From contig NZ_PVZB01000010.1 in NCBI RefSeq assembly GCF_003002025.1, positions 124,001 to 188,000 on the forward strand: 64,000 nucleotides of DNA, given 5' to 3'. This DNA comes from Paraburkholderia sp. BL25I1N1. Its GTDB lineage: Bacteria > Pseudomonadota > Gammaproteobacteria > Burkholderiales > Burkholderiaceae. Shown here in pieces: positions 53,258-62,235 of this stretch. Position 1 is the stretch's first letter. Each line of letters opens with the position of its first letter. The translations under genes and the position numbers were made by a program. The notes under the pieces are model-generated. The model did no database searches. It saw nothing but the letters and a program-made list of their open reading frames with translations, and was not told where the DNA came from.

Positions 53258-53344
53258 ATGATGAAGTATCCCTACGACATTCTCACCGCCGCGTGTCTTT
53301 TCATCATCGTGGTTTCCACGTCAATCATGCTCGTGCTGTCCTGA
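53258..53344 (+). CDS. Possible 28-residue membrane peptide
   Basis: ATG 53258 to TGA 53344 gives MMKYPYDILTAACLFIIVVS then TSIMLVLS, a single hydrophobic helix with a short charged start. An in-frame ATG at 53219 would give 41 residues. Ribosome sites are weak for both. The hydrophobic run is unlikely by chance in this GC-rich DNA, but the call is tentative. Confidence 0.35.
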   Translation: MMKYPYDILTAACLFIIVVSTSIMLVLS

Positions 53345-53420
53345 GCGATTCCACCCTCTTCCGCGGCACCGGAAAACCTAGGTACGCACGCTACGCGGTT
53401 CCGTAGAAAGACGGGATATA

Positions 53421-53436
53421 CTGTACATATATACAG
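53421..53436. promoter_or_regulatory. LexA (SOS) box upstream of a 122-residue protein
   Basis: CTGT-ACATATAT-ACAG fits the LexA consensus exactly and extends to the same TACTGTA/TACAGTA dyad as the box at 37268. It overlaps TATACT (53417-53422), a likely -10, so LexA would directly block RNA polymerase. It ends 17 bases before the start of the gene. Confidence 0.85.
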
Positions 53437-53453
53437 TATCTTTCATCTGAGTA

Positions 53454-53822
53454 GTGCGCCTTCCACCCTTCGAACCTCCCACGCTCATCGAACTGCGCGC
53501 CTGGTGGCGCACGCGCGACGAGCAGGCCGTCCAGCGGCTCATCCTCGAAATCCAGCGGCAGCGGCTCACGCTGCTGGAACTGCGCTATCTGATCGACGGC
53601 GGCGTCCAGCAGGCGCGCGCCGCGGACCGCACGCTGGTCGAGCGTGGCGAACCGTTAATGACACTGCGTATCAGGATCGCCCAGGAAGTGCTCCGGGTCG
53701 GTGAGATCGACGACACGCGGCAAATGAGCCGCGCCGAACAGGAAAGGCTTGCGGTTCGCACGGAAGGCCAGATGGACTACGCGCGCGAAGGCCGTCTCAG
53801 GCGACAGCGCCGCAATATCTAG
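53454..53822 (+). CDS. LexA-controlled protein of unknown function
   Basis: A 122-residue protein starting at GTG 53454, the first start after the LexA box. It is highly charged and mostly helical (RAWWRTRDEQAVQRLILEIQ, LTLLELRYLIDGG, RIRIAQEVLRVGEIDDTRQM). It has no signal peptide, membrane helix or domain I recognise. The ribosome site is weak. The SOS box is the main clue: the product may act in DNA damage response. No repair gene is adjacent. Confidence 0.7.
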   Translation: MRLPPFEPPTLIELRAWWRTRDEQAVQRLILEIQRQRLTLLELRYLIDGGVQQARAADRTLVERGEPLMTLRIRIAQEVLRVGEIDDTRQMSRAEQERLAVRTEGQMDYAREGRLRRQRRNI

Positions 53823-53828
53823 CGCAAA

Positions 53829-53865
53829 CGCGACCTCGCTGCCGCAGCGGTTAAGCGAGGTCGCG
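53829..53865. terminator. Inverted repeat between the SOS gene and the LysE exporter gene
   Basis: CGCGACCTCGCT (53829-53840) pairs perfectly with AGCGAGGTCGCG (53854-53865) around a 13-base loop. It has no T-run, so it may be a weak or Rho-aided terminator for the convergent genes. Confidence 0.5.
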
Positions 53866-53873
53866 CCGTTCGA

Positions 53874-54500
53874 TCAGCGCGTTTGCGTGGCCACGCGCAG
53901 GCCGAGCGAAATGAACAGCACGCCGATGATCTTGTTCTGCCAGCGCGTCAGCCACGTCAGACGCTTGACGAATTTGCCCAGCGGACGAATTGTCAACACG
54001 ATCAACGTCGTATAGAGCGCGCTCATGCCGACAAAAATCAGCCCGAGCGTGGTGAACTGCAGAAACATGGAGCCGTGTTCGGGACGAACGAACTGCGGCA
54101 AAAACGCGAGAAAAAACAGCGCGGTCTTGGGATTCAATACTTCGGCGGGAATAGCCTGAAAGAAGGCTTTCGAGGCCGACACCGGCGCGACCGCCGGCAT
54201 ATGAGCGCTTGCCTGTTTTTCGCGCAACGCGCGAACGCCCAGATACACCAGGTAGGCGGCGCCGACGAACTTGACCGCGTTGAAGGCCAGCGCCGAAGTC
54301 ATTAGCAGCGCCGACAGGCCGACCGATGCGCCCAGCGTATGAATGAAATCGCCGACCGCAATACCAAGGCCGGTGAGAATGCCGGCCTTGCGGCCGCCGT
54401 GCACGGTGCGCGTCAACACCAGCAGCACAGCCGGACCGGGAATCAGAAAGAGCCCGAATACAACGGCAACGAAAGTCCCTAGCGTGGATAGATCAAGCAT
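53874..54500 (-). CDS. LysE/RhtB family exporter
   Basis: A 208-residue membrane protein with five or six helices. GLFLIPGPAVLLVLTRTVHG is the family signature (GPA-type motif), followed by GIAVGDFIHTLGASVGLS and NPKTALFFLAFLPQFV. The family exports amino acids such as lysine, threonine or homoserine lactone. ATG 54500 follows AGGAG at five bases. The substrate is unknown. A second member is encoded at 56256. Confidence 0.9.
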   Translation of the reverse strand: MLDLSTLGTFVAVVFGLFLIPGPAVLLVLTRTVHGGRKAGILTGLGIAVGDFIHTLGASVGLSALLMTSALAFNAVKFVGAAYLVYLGVRALREKQASAHMPAVAPVSASKAFFQAIPAEVLNPKTALFFLAFLPQFVRPEHGSMFLQFTTLGLIFVGMSALYTTLIVLTIRPLGKFVKRLTWLTRWQNKIIGVLFISLGLRVATQTR

Positions 54501-54789
54501 GTCGTCTCCTTGGTGACGCGCTGGTTGCACGAACAGGCGCGCGTTCAGCGGAAGATTGTAGACGAACGGGTGATTTCTGATTCGCGCGCGCCGTGCCTGC
54601 CGTCCGGTGCACTGCCATCACTTACATGACAAACGCGCGGCGAGCGGCCGGCACAATGCACGCCGGAAACGGGCTCGCGGGTCTTGCAGAGTCGTGTCCG
54701 AGATAGTCCGTCAGTGGCGGCTGATCCGTTACCATGGCGGGCACGACGCCGCGTGCGGCCCGTATTTTTTATCTAACGAACTCCTTGCC

Positions 54790-55374
54790 TTGCCCACTTA
54801 CACCCTGCCCGCGGCGTTGAGCGCGGAACTCGAGATACGCAAAAGCCGCTTTATTGCGTACGCGATACCGGTTGCCGACCGCGACGCCGCGATGGCCGAA
54901 TTGCGGCGCCTGCGCGACGAGCATCCTGCCGCGACGCATGTCTGCTGGGCGCTGCTGGCTGGCGGCCAGTCCGGCATGTCCGACGACGGTGAGCCCTCCG
55001 GCACCGCTGGCCGGCCGATTCTCGAAGTACTGCGGCATCACGACCTGGACGGCGTGCTGGCCGCCGTCGTGCGCTACTACGGCGGCGTGAAGCTCGGTGC
55101 AGGCGGTCTGGTGCGTGCGTATACCGATGCGATCGCTTCCGCGCTGCTGGATGCGCGGCGTGTCGAGCGCATCGCGCAGGTTTCGCTGACCGTCGAGGTC
55201 AGTTACGCCGACGAGGCGAAAGTGCGCCGATGGATCGACGCCGAAGGCTATGCGCTCGTGGATAGCGCCTACGCGATGCTGGTGAAAATGACGATCCGTT
55301 TGCCCATCAACGCGGTGGATGATGCGCAGCGAGCGTTGGTGGATATGACTCAGGGAAAAGCCGGCTTCTTCTGA
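54790..55374 (+). CDS. yigZ: YigZ/IMPACT family protein
   Basis: A 194-residue protein of the YigZ/IMPACT family. It starts near LPTYTLPAALSAELEIRKSR and contains CWALLAGGQSGMSDDGEPSGT then AGRPILEVL, VVRYYGGVKLGAGGLVRAY and the C-terminal DUF1949 part (VEVSYADEAKVRRWID). The start is probably TTG 54790; the frame is open further upstream without family similarity. The function is uncertain; E. coli YigZ is of unknown role, and eukaryotic IMPACT regulates Gcn2. Confidence 0.86.
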   Translation: MPTYTLPAALSAELEIRKSRFIAYAIPVADRDAAMAELRRLRDEHPAATHVCWALLAGGQSGMSDDGEPSGTAGRPILEVLRHHDLDGVLAAVVRYYGGVKLGAGGLVRAYTDAIASALLDARRVERIAQVSLTVEVSYADEAKVRRWIDAEGYALVDSAYAMLVKMTIRLPINAVDDAQRALVDMTQGKAGFF

Positions 55375-55591
55375 CGGCGTGGCGTGCCTCGTCCTTAAAG
55401 GAGGCCGAGCGCGCCCCGATTAAGAGATGCCTGGGCGCGGGCCGCTGTTACCATGTTGTTTATTCCCCGGAACGACTCAATTTAATAGGGTAACTCCTCT
55501 GACCTCGACCGCCGCTTTTTCCAGCATAGCGCCTGAGTTGCCGCATCGGAGCGCGTCTGTGCCGCAGTCGCTCGATGCCACGCGTTCACCG

Positions 55592-56143
55592 TTGACCTCG
55601 ACCGTGCTCAAGGGATGCGGCACGCTCGCGCTGCCGTTGATGCTCTCCGCCTGCTCGTGGTCGTGGTTCGGCCTGAATACCTCGGCACGCGCGGTGGCGC
55701 ATCCGACCGGCTGGCTCAGCGTCGCGCCCGCAAGTGACTTCGCCTACGTGCCCGCTCGCGACGGACAAGTTTCGCCGAACCGCATCGAAAACACGGCGAT
55801 GACGGGCATCGTGCTCAAGAATGACATCAATGAAACCGTGCGCAATGGCATTGTAAAGAGCCTGCGGATTGCCGGTTTTCATCTCGACGGGGGCAAGCGG
55901 GTCCTCAGCGGCAGCATCGAGAAATTCACGGTGGACGACACGCGCTCGCCAGCGTTCTGGACATTGAAAATGCGCTACGTGGTGACCGACGCCGCAACCC
56001 AGAAGGTTGTGTTCTCAACCACCAAGACGGTCAAGCAGAAGTCGCCGAAGTTCACCAGCAGCACCATCGCCATTGAAGACACGGTCAAGCTGAGCGTCGA
56101 CGCATTGATCGACGATCCGGGGTTTGTCAAAGCGGTGAATTAA
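55592..56143 (+). CDS. Putative lipoprotein of unknown function
   Basis: A protein with a lipobox (LSAC) after a short hydrophobic segment. The mature part includes NRIENTAMTGIVLKNDINET, a GGKRVLSGSIEKFTVDD strand and DAATQKVVFSTTKTVKQK, which suggests a beta-rich fold as in YajG-like lipoproteins, but I cannot assign it. The start is unsure: TTG 55592, GTG 55604 and the longer frame from 55427 are possible; TTG 55592 is used. There is no clear ribosome site. Confidence 0.6.
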   Translation: MTSTVLKGCGTLALPLMLSACSWSWFGLNTSARAVAHPTGWLSVAPASDFAYVPARDGQVSPNRIENTAMTGIVLKNDINETVRNGIVKSLRIAGFHLDGGKRVLSGSIEKFTVDDTRSPAFWTLKMRYVVTDAATQKVVFSTTKTVKQKSPKFTSSTIAIEDTVKLSVDALIDDPGFVKAVN

Positions 56144-56255
56144 GCGCACCCTCGACATCGGCCTCACCAGCTTCGCTACAATCGCACAAAGGTGTCGCGC
56201 GCGCCGTCTTGCGCGCGGCCCGTCGCAACTGCGTTCTTTCTACGTGCGAGCCGTC

Positions 56256-56876
56256 ATGTCCATCAGCGCCTGGCTGTTCTTTCTGCCCGCCTGCTTCGCG
56301 ATCAATCTCGCGCCCGGGCCCAATAATCTGCTGTCCATCAACGTGGCGGCGCGTCATGGTTTCATGACCGCGTTTGTCGGCGGCACGGGGCGTCTGCTTG
56401 CATTCGCGGTGATGCTCGTGCTTGCCGCAACCGGTCTCGCCGTCGTGTTGCACGCGTCGGAGTGGTTCTTCCTCGCGATCAAACTGGCTGGCGCTGGCTA
56501 TCTGATCTGGTTGGCCATTCAGTTGTGGCGCAGCGATGCGCCCACCATCGACACGACGCAGCAGGAAGATGCCTCGCTTACGCGGGTCGCACGCAGAGAG
56601 TTCCTCGTGGCTGCCGGCAATCCGAAGGCTATTCTGGTGTTCACCGCGTTCCTGCCGCAGTTTGTCGATATTGCCAAGCCGATGTTGCCGCAGTTTGCAG
56701 TGCTGGGAGCGAGTTTTCTGGTGTTAGAGTGGTTCGCTATCGCGCTGTATTCGTGGGCGGGAATGTATCTCGGGAAGTGGTTGGTGCGTGCGAGAGTAAG
56801 GCGGTGGTTTAATCGGTGCTGTGGGGGGGTTCTGGCGGCGATTGGGGTGGGGTTTTTGGTGGTGAGGCGGGGGTGA
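56256..56876 (+). CDS. LysE/RhtB family exporter (second copy)
   Basis: A 206-residue transporter of the same family as that at 53874. The opening SISAWLFFLPACFAINLAPG leads into the LysE motif PNNLLSINVAARHG. NPKAILVFTAFLPQFVD is the second signature. ATG 56256 is used. It is separated by 14 bases from the end of the convergent acetyltransferase gene. The end of the gene is unusually G-rich. Confidence 0.88.
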   Translation: MSISAWLFFLPACFAINLAPGPNNLLSINVAARHGFMTAFVGGTGRLLAFAVMLVLAATGLAVVLHASEWFFLAIKLAGAGYLIWLAIQLWRSDAPTIDTTQQEDASLTRVARREFLVAAGNPKAILVFTAFLPQFVDIAKPMLPQFAVLGASFLVLEWFAIALYSWAGMYLGKWLVRARVRRWFNRCCGGVLAAIGVGFLVVRRG

Positions 56877-56889
56877 CGAACTCCGAAAT

Positions 56890-57309
56890 TCAGACGCTTG
56901 ACCGCGGCTGGACGATTCGCGCGGGCATGCCCACTACGGTTACGTCTGGCGGCACATCGAACGTGACCACGGCATTTGCACCGATCTTCACGTTGCGCCC
57001 AATCGTCACCGGCCCGAGTATGCACGCGCCCGCGCCGATCAAAACGTTGTCGCCGATCACGGGCGCACCGGGCTGGCCACGACCTCCAATCACAACGTTG
57101 GGTGAGATCACAATATTGTCGCCGAGCACCGCCTGCCGGTGCACGACGATACCAAGCCCCTGATAACCGAAAACCACGTTGCGCCCAACTGTCACCGACG
57201 GCGGCAGCGATACGGAAAACACCACTCGGTTAAAAACCTTCAGCGCCCATGGCAGAAAGGGCACGCGCAATCGATGTAGCAAATGCGCGATGCGATAGAT
57301 GTACAGCAT
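56890..57309 (-). CDS. Serine O-acetyltransferase-like hexapeptide acetyltransferase
   Basis: A 139-residue left-handed beta-helix protein. After MLYIYRIAHLLHRLRVPFLP, hexapeptide repeats begin (VGRNVVFGYQGLGIVVH, LGDNIVISPNVVIGGRG, IGDNVLIGAGACILGP). It resembles the CysE/WcaB group, which acetylates serine or sugars of exopolysaccharides. The catalytic His and acceptor site look kept. ATG 57309 follows AAGGAAG. It is the last gene of the exopolysaccharide operon and probably acetylates the polymer. Confidence 0.82.
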   Translation of the reverse strand: MLYIYRIAHLLHRLRVPFLPWALKVFNRVVFSVSLPPSVTVGRNVVFGYQGLGIVVHRQAVLGDNIVISPNVVIGGRGQPGAPVIGDNVLIGAGACILGPVTIGRNVKIGANAVVTFDVPPDVTVVGMPARIVQPRSSV

Positions 57310-57353
57310 GAAGAACTTCCTTTTTATACAGTCGGTGCGGTCGGTCATCCCTG

Positions 57354-58088
57354 CTAACGTGGGACGAACAGCGCCTTACCCAACATAAGCGCGAACTTGC
57401 TGTTCGTGACCAGATAGCGGCGCCACATGCGACGCGGTTCCTGCAGAACGCGGAAGAACCACTCCAAACCTGCCGTTTGCATCCAGCGAGGCGCACGGCT
57501 GACTTTCCCGGCCACCACATCGAAGGTCCCGCCAACGCCCATCACGAAGTCGACGCCAAGCGATTCTCGCCAGCGGTTAATAAAATTTTCTTTGGTGGGT
57601 GATGTGATGGCTACGAACAGCAGCCGTGCACTGGACTCGCGGATCCGGTCGACTACGGGTTGGTGATCGTCGCCGAAATAACCGTGGTGGTAGCCGGCGA
57701 TTCTAAGACCAGGATACGTGTCTGCGCATAGCATGGCTACGCGTGCCACGACTTCGTCGGTTGCGCCTAGCAGATACACGGGAAACTCCTGTCTCGCCGC
57801 CTCCGCTAGCAGTTTGTCGAATAAATCGACGCCTGCGACGCGTTCCGGCACAGCATGACCCAGCACCCGGGCAGCCCACACGACGCCCATTCCATCAATG
57901 CTGATCATGTCGCAGCAACGGACCGACCTCGCAAGTTCCGTGTCTGCCTGCATGTGCACAAGCTTTGCGACATTGACCGCAACATGCTGAGTGAACTGCC
58001 TCGCAGCAATGCGAGTTGAAATCTCGGCGACCGTTTCATCCATTGTCGCCGCGTCCATTGGACATCCGAATACTTCAATACGCTTCAT
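57354..58088 (-). CDS. WecG/TagA/CpsF family glycosyltransferase
   Basis: A 244-residue GT26 family transferase. Signatures: IEVFGCPMDAATMDETV, VAVNVAKLVHMQAD, DMISIDGMGVVWAARVLG, ERVAGVDLFDKLL, FPVYLLGATDEVV and GVGGTFDVVAGKVSRAPRWM. WecG adds N-acetylmannosaminuronic acid to a lipid-linked sugar; TagA adds N-acetylmannosamine. The start is ATG 58088. With wecC in the same cluster, addition of ManNAcA is plausible. Confidence 0.9.
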   Translation of the reverse strand: MKRIEVFGCPMDAATMDETVAEISTRIAARQFTQHVAVNVAKLVHMQADTELARSVRCCDMISIDGMGVVWAARVLGHAVPERVAGVDLFDKLLAEAARQEFPVYLLGATDEVVARVAMLCADTYPGLRIAGYHHGYFGDDHQPVVDRIRESSARLLFVAITSPTKENFINRWRESLGVDFVMGVGGTFDVVAGKVSRAPRWMQTAGLEWFFRVLQEPRRMWRRYLVTNSKFALMLGKALFVPR

Positions 58089-58148
58089 ACCAACCATTCT
58101 CTATGTTCGTTCGCATCCGCCCGCGAATCGCTCGCCGCAGATGTGCCT

Positions 58149-58955
58149 TCATTTCTTCGATACGGAAACCGATCCAAAGAACAAGGTAATGTCGCTGACG
58201 TCGGAAGCAGAACTCTTCCACCCCGACTTGTACAGCCCCATCTTCAGGTAGGCATCCTGTACGCCGGGATAGGCATTCGGTATTCCCTGCGACGCAAACA
58301 CCGAATGCCCGTCTTTCCACAATTGAGTCGAAGCATGGTGACCGGAATCGTCGGCGATGTAGCGCAGCGACCAGTTCACCCACTTGCCCTGGTCCGCGTC
58401 GGCGCAGCACAGCCATTTGCCCGCGGAAACGGTCGAAGTATTCGCCCCGCCGCGCTCGGATATGGCATACCGATTGCCCTGCAGACTCAAAGCGATTGTC
58501 GGACCGCCCGTCCGTTCGCCCTGGTGCACCTGAGTAACGATGACCGCCTGTTTGTTATCGAAGGCGAATCCGGCGGGTATGAACGTACTCCACCTCAGCA
58601 GATAGTCAGGTCCCTGCGCAAAGCTCACCGCCTTGGGAAAAATCAGCTCTGCTCGGGGAACACCGTTCGCGATCTTTGAAAAGTCTTCGGCTCGGCTCAT
58701 GTGAACACGTACGGCTTTTCGTCCGGCTATTACTGGATCATCGACCACCGCGATATCACCGGGATTCGCCTGCACGCCGATGCCCGCATCAATACCGCCG
58801 CTCCACTCTGTCGAGAACAGCTTGTCGTACGTGCTCGCGAGCGCAGTCATTTGCGGATCGGTCCAGCTAACGTTCACATCTTGCGCGGCGGCGATACTAG
58901 ATAGGGTTCCTAAAATACAAGCCAGCGTCCAGCGATGTATCAGGCTACAGTTCAT
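58149..58955 (-). CDS. Secreted polysaccharide lyase (heparin lyase I-like fold)
   Basis: A 268-residue exported protein. A signal peptide (about 24 residues, ending IAAAQ) is followed by a jelly-roll lyase domain of the PF14099 type: YDKLFSTEWSGGIDAG, RKAVRVHMSRAEDFSKIANG, PRAELIF, LLRWSTFIPAGFAF, VTQVHQGERTGGPTIALSLQ and KWVNWSLRYIADDSGH. An RAEL/R-type site and VTQVHQG with His suggest an active enzyme. It would trim or degrade the exopolysaccharide made by the surrounding genes. ATG 58955 has GGAGG nine bases upstream. Confidence 0.83.
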   Translation of the reverse strand: MNCSLIHRWTLACILGTLSSIAAAQDVNVSWTDPQMTALASTYDKLFSTEWSGGIDAGIGVQANPGDIAVVDDPVIAGRKAVRVHMSRAEDFSKIANGVPRAELIFPKAVSFAQGPDYLLRWSTFIPAGFAFDNKQAVIVTQVHQGERTGGPTIALSLQGNRYAISERGGANTSTVSAGKWLCCADADQGKWVNWSLRYIADDSGHHASTQLWKDGHSVFASQGIPNAYPGVQDAYLKMGLYKSGWKSSASDVSDITLFFGSVSVSKK

Positions 58956-58960
58956 ATCAC

Positions 58961-60118
58961 TCAACCTCCCTTGGATTCGCTCACATTTCTATAGCAGTGA
59001 ACATACTGCCTGACGACTGCCTCGACGGAATAGCGACTCAAGGCTCTTGCGACGCCATGCCGCCCCATCGTGCGCGCGAGTTCGGGACTTTCCACGAGGC
59101 GCCGGATTCTTTCCGCGAGCTCGGCCACGTCTCCGCACGGGACAAGGTAACCAGTCACGCCCTCTTCCACCAGATCTAGAAACCCGCCAATGCGCGTGCC
59201 GACTACAGGTCGACCGATAAACATTGCTTCGAGCGTCGAAATCCCGAATGCTTCGAAATGGCTCGGCATGCAAAACAATGCGGCACCGCGATAGAACGCG
59301 AGCTTGGCGTCACCCTGCAGCCACCCGACAAAGCTGACCTGATCGCGAACGCCATATTCGATCGCTGCGCGCGTCCATCTATCCGTATTGCCGGCTCCGG
59401 CCAGTCTCAGTTGTATCGTCAGGCCTTGCCGTTTGAGCAGCGCCGCCGCGCGCAGCAATTCGTCGAGCCCCTTGCCCTCTGTGAATCTGCCTGCAAACGC
59501 GATATATGGCGTCGTGTCTGCGGCCTTCGCATCGGGAGCCTCGCGCGAAGACGCGCCTACCGCCGCTTCGGCGCTATATGCCGTGTTGCCGATCACGTAA
59601 AGATTTTTCGCAATGCCTTGACCGCCTTGAAGTTCCGCCGCGATTGCCGAAGAAACAGCCACTGCGGCGTCCGCTCCGCGCACGAAGCGAGACACCGCCT
59701 TGCGAGTCAGCGACCCACCGCCGACGTAAAAATTCTGGAAGTTGCCCGCGTGAAGATGAAAAATAGTTTTCTTACGGAAAAGCCGTGCGAGAAGATACAG
59801 CGTGAACTTTCGATAGAACGATCCGCGAACTGACACATGGAAATGAATCAAGTCGATACCCATGAGCAGCGCGAACAGAAAGCGCGGAATGTCGAACAGC
59901 AGAAAGCACAATAGCGATCTCGCGCTCTGGAAACCATGCGTTTCGAAGATGGCTACCGCTACACCCGCGCGCCGGAAACTCGCACGTTGTGCAGCAAGTT
60001 CCGCGAGAACGGACGCAATGCCGCCTCGCTGACCTTGTCCCGGACCCACGTGCAGCACACGTAACGGCGGTGCGTCGTAAGCTGCGTGCGACTCTTTGCT
60101 TCCGTGCTTACTCATCAT
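58961..60118 (-). CDS. GT4 family glycosyltransferase
   Basis: A 385-residue retaining glycosyltransferase of the GT-B fold. VLHVGPGQGQRGGIASVLAEL opens the N-domain, FAGRFTEGKGLDELL is the start of the C-domain, and PSHFEAFGISTLEAMFIGRP is the nucleotide-sugar E-x7-E motif. The protein adds one sugar to the repeat unit on the cytoplasmic side. Sugar specificity cannot be told. It ends five bases before the lyase start and overlaps the polymerase gene by 11 bases. Confidence 0.92.
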   Translation of the reverse strand: MMSKHGSKESHAAYDAPPLRVLHVGPGQGQRGGIASVLAELAAQRASFRRAGVAVAIFETHGFQSARSLLCFLLFDIPRFLFALLMGIDLIHFHVSVRGSFYRKFTLYLLARLFRKKTIFHLHAGNFQNFYVGGGSLTRKAVSRFVRGADAAVAVSSAIAAELQGGQGIAKNLYVIGNTAYSAEAAVGASSREAPDAKAADTTPYIAFAGRFTEGKGLDELLRAAALLKRQGLTIQLRLAGAGNTDRWTRAAIEYGVRDQVSFVGWLQGDAKLAFYRGAALFCMPSHFEAFGISTLEAMFIGRPVVGTRIGGFLDLVEEGVTGYLVPCGDVAELAERIRRLVESPELARTMGRHGVARALSRYSVEAVVRQYVHCYRNVSESKGG

Positions 60119-61415
60119 GTGCCCCTTCTATAAGAGCGCGATTGTCCGCAGCACGCTTGATAAGCACGGCGATCATGGCCAGATACGGACTCACAATTGC
60201 TGAGACGAGGATGTGCCCCGCCGTGCACGCCGTCGCCATGAGGACGAAGAAGAACCACTTGCCAAAGCGCGACTCAGCCCCGCCTTCACCGCAGACAAAC
60301 GCCTTCCTTATGTCCCACAAGTAAAGGACACAAACGGGTAATCCCATTGCCAACACAAGATCGGGCACGTCAATTTCGACCAGATATCGCACCACCGGAT
60401 AGCCACCGGTGAGCAGTGGAAGATAGCCATCCTTCGCCACTTCGTCCCACACATTGGAAAACTTGACATCCCGCCCGGACAAGACCATCGTGAGTGCCCC
60501 GCCACTGTTCACGTGGTCATGCTGGTACATGAAATATTGAAAGCTGAGATCGACGGCGCTTTGCACGCCCGGCAATGACAGATAGGCAGCCGCCGCGAAG
60601 CCGGCCAGCAGCCCAAGAAGGGCCAACGCACGCACGGTGGCTTGCGGCACGTTATGCCGGCAATAGAAGTACGAGCAGATCATCGCAACGATTCCGGCCA
60701 TTGCGGCTTTCGTACCAACAAGGCACGAAGCCAGCACGATGCTTCCCACCAGTACGCCATTCCATGCCGACCAGCCGAACTTCAACACTCTCATCAGTCC
60801 ATAAGCCAAGCCCACGATCATCAGTGCGGACGCTTCGTTCTGCGCGTACACGATACCTTTGTAGCCAGAACGGATCTGCGTATCGGCCCAGTAGCTGCGA
60901 AACAGGTCGATCGAAAATACCGCGCCCGCCACGATCGCCGCCGCATATGCCAATAGCGTGAGCCGTATGAATGGTTCGAGTTTCTCAAGCTGCCTGTCGC
61001 TCATTCCCGATAGGGCCGCGAAACAAACAAAGAAGGAGAACACCTTCAGGACGAAAACCGCCTGCTGCGCAAACTCCGCACTCGACATATCGCCAAACGC
61101 ATATGTCGCGGCCGAGGCGATGATCGCCACCATCGCCAGAAGCGCCGTGCGCCAGCTTGACAGCCGGATCCGTCCACTCGCCAATAGAAGCAACAGGAGT
61201 CCGGCTACCATGGTCCCGCGCACGAGCAGCGAGTAACGTGCGTTCCCACCCGCAGCGTCGAATCCATGCGCAGCCCTGACCGATAGGTAATCCGCGAGAG
61301 GCGACAGCGCGAGACCGCCAGCGAAAATCGCCCAGGTGATTGAGGTTGAACTCTGACGCGCCGACTTCTGCGCTGTCGAATCGCTCAGCCGCCTCGCAAC
61401 TGCGGTATTACTCAT
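60108..61415 (-). CDS. Wzy-like polysaccharide polymerase
   Basis: A 435-residue inner-membrane protein with about 10-12 helices. Large periplasmic loops lie near residues 190 and 300 (for example LSGRDVKFSNVWDEVAKDGY). This topology and the position next to a flippase suit a Wzy polymerase that joins repeat units in the periplasm. The O-antigen ligase-like motif is present only weakly. Start ATG 61415; it overlaps the GT25 gene by eight bases. Confidence 0.82.
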   Translation of the reverse strand: MSNTAVARRLSDSTAQKSARQSSTSITWAIFAGGLALSPLADYLSVRAAHGFDAAGGNARYSLLVRGTMVAGLLLLLLASGRIRLSSWRTALLAMVAIIASAATYAFGDMSSAEFAQQAVFVLKVFSFFVCFAALSGMSDRQLEKLEPFIRLTLLAYAAAIVAGAVFSIDLFRSYWADTQIRSGYKGIVYAQNEASALMIVGLAYGLMRVLKFGWSAWNGVLVGSIVLASCLVGTKAAMAGIVAMICSYFYCRHNVPQATVRALALLGLLAGFAAAAYLSLPGVQSAVDLSFQYFMYQHDHVNSGGALTMVLSGRDVKFSNVWDEVAKDGYLPLLTGGYPVVRYLVEIDVPDLVLAMGLPVCVLYLWDIRKAFVCGEGGAESRFGKWFFFVLMATACTAGHILVSAIVSPYLAMIAVLIKRAADNRALIEGAHDE

Positions 61416-62235
61416 GACGTGCTCTCACCACATCGCTGCCAGATGAAAGCCGCTGCAATGCAACCAGGCTCCAGCGAACCGTTGTGCGTAGGAGGCGAAG
61501 CGGCCAAAGCGCTGCGATGTGCAACGACGAGCGAGGCTTTATACGCGCCTTACGTTCCTGCTCGATACTGCTCGATAGCCGCTCGAAGTCTTCCCACACT
61601 GCATAGGGACGCAATTCCGCGACGCGAGCGCCACCCTCGTCGCGATGCCACGGCCAGTCATCGAGCAACGTGCCGAGCGGGCCATCACTGTAGGCAAGAG
61701 CCCGACGAGCGGCGTGCGCGGATATCCAGTAGCCCACGGACCCAGATGTCCATTGTTTGAACGGAACGCCAACCCGCAATCCGCCAACGCTCGCGCGCCA
61801 CCTGAGCGGTTCATTGAAATAAGTCCACGACGACGCGGCGCGACGCAGCTTCGATCGTCCCAGCAGCACAATGTCGGCGACGGCCGACAACTCGGACTCG
61901 TCGGCATGCAACACACGTTCAAAAAAAACCGGCTCGAGAATCGCGTCGTCTTCGAGAATCACGGCGGCGCGGCCGGTATCCACGACCTTTCGCCACACCG
62001 ACCGATGGCTCATGAAGCACGCTACCTCCGCACTAGTCAGCGAACGTCCGTAGCGGCGGCGAGCCGCGGCGTCGTCGTAGACGGCAGTCAGTTCGCTATG
62101 CGTGAGCAAACGCCCGTCGACCGCGTCCTCGATATGAAACTCGACGCCACGGTCGGACAACAATGCTGCGATCGCGTCCCGGCGTCCCGAGCGAGGCAGA
62201 GATATGACGTGAATGGGTGCCAGACTTTCCATCAT
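61408..62235 (-). CDS. GT25 family glycosyltransferase
   Basis: A 275-residue transferase of the LPS-type GT25 family. HVISLPRSGRRDAIAALLSD is the N-terminal signature, ACFMSHRSVWRKVVDTGRAA follows, and VILEDDAILEP is the metal-binding DxD-type region. SGSVGYWISAHAARRAL matches later family features. ATG 62235 is used because it overlaps the flippase stop codon (ATGA); the frame is open far upstream, antisense to nothing useful. Activity is probably galactosyl or similar transfer. Confidence 0.88.
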   Translation of the reverse strand: MMESLAPIHVISLPRSGRRDAIAALLSDRGVEFHIEDAVDGRLLTHSELTAVYDDAAARRRYGRSLTSAEVACFMSHRSVWRKVVDTGRAAVILEDDAILEPVFFERVLHADESELSAVADIVLLGRSKLRRAASSWTYFNEPLRWRASVGGLRVGVPFKQWTSGSVGYWISAHAARRALAYSDGPLGTLLDDWPWHRDEGGARVAELRPYAVWEDFERLSSSIEQERKARIKPRSSLHIAALWPLRLLRTTVRWSLVALQRLSSGSDVVRARHE

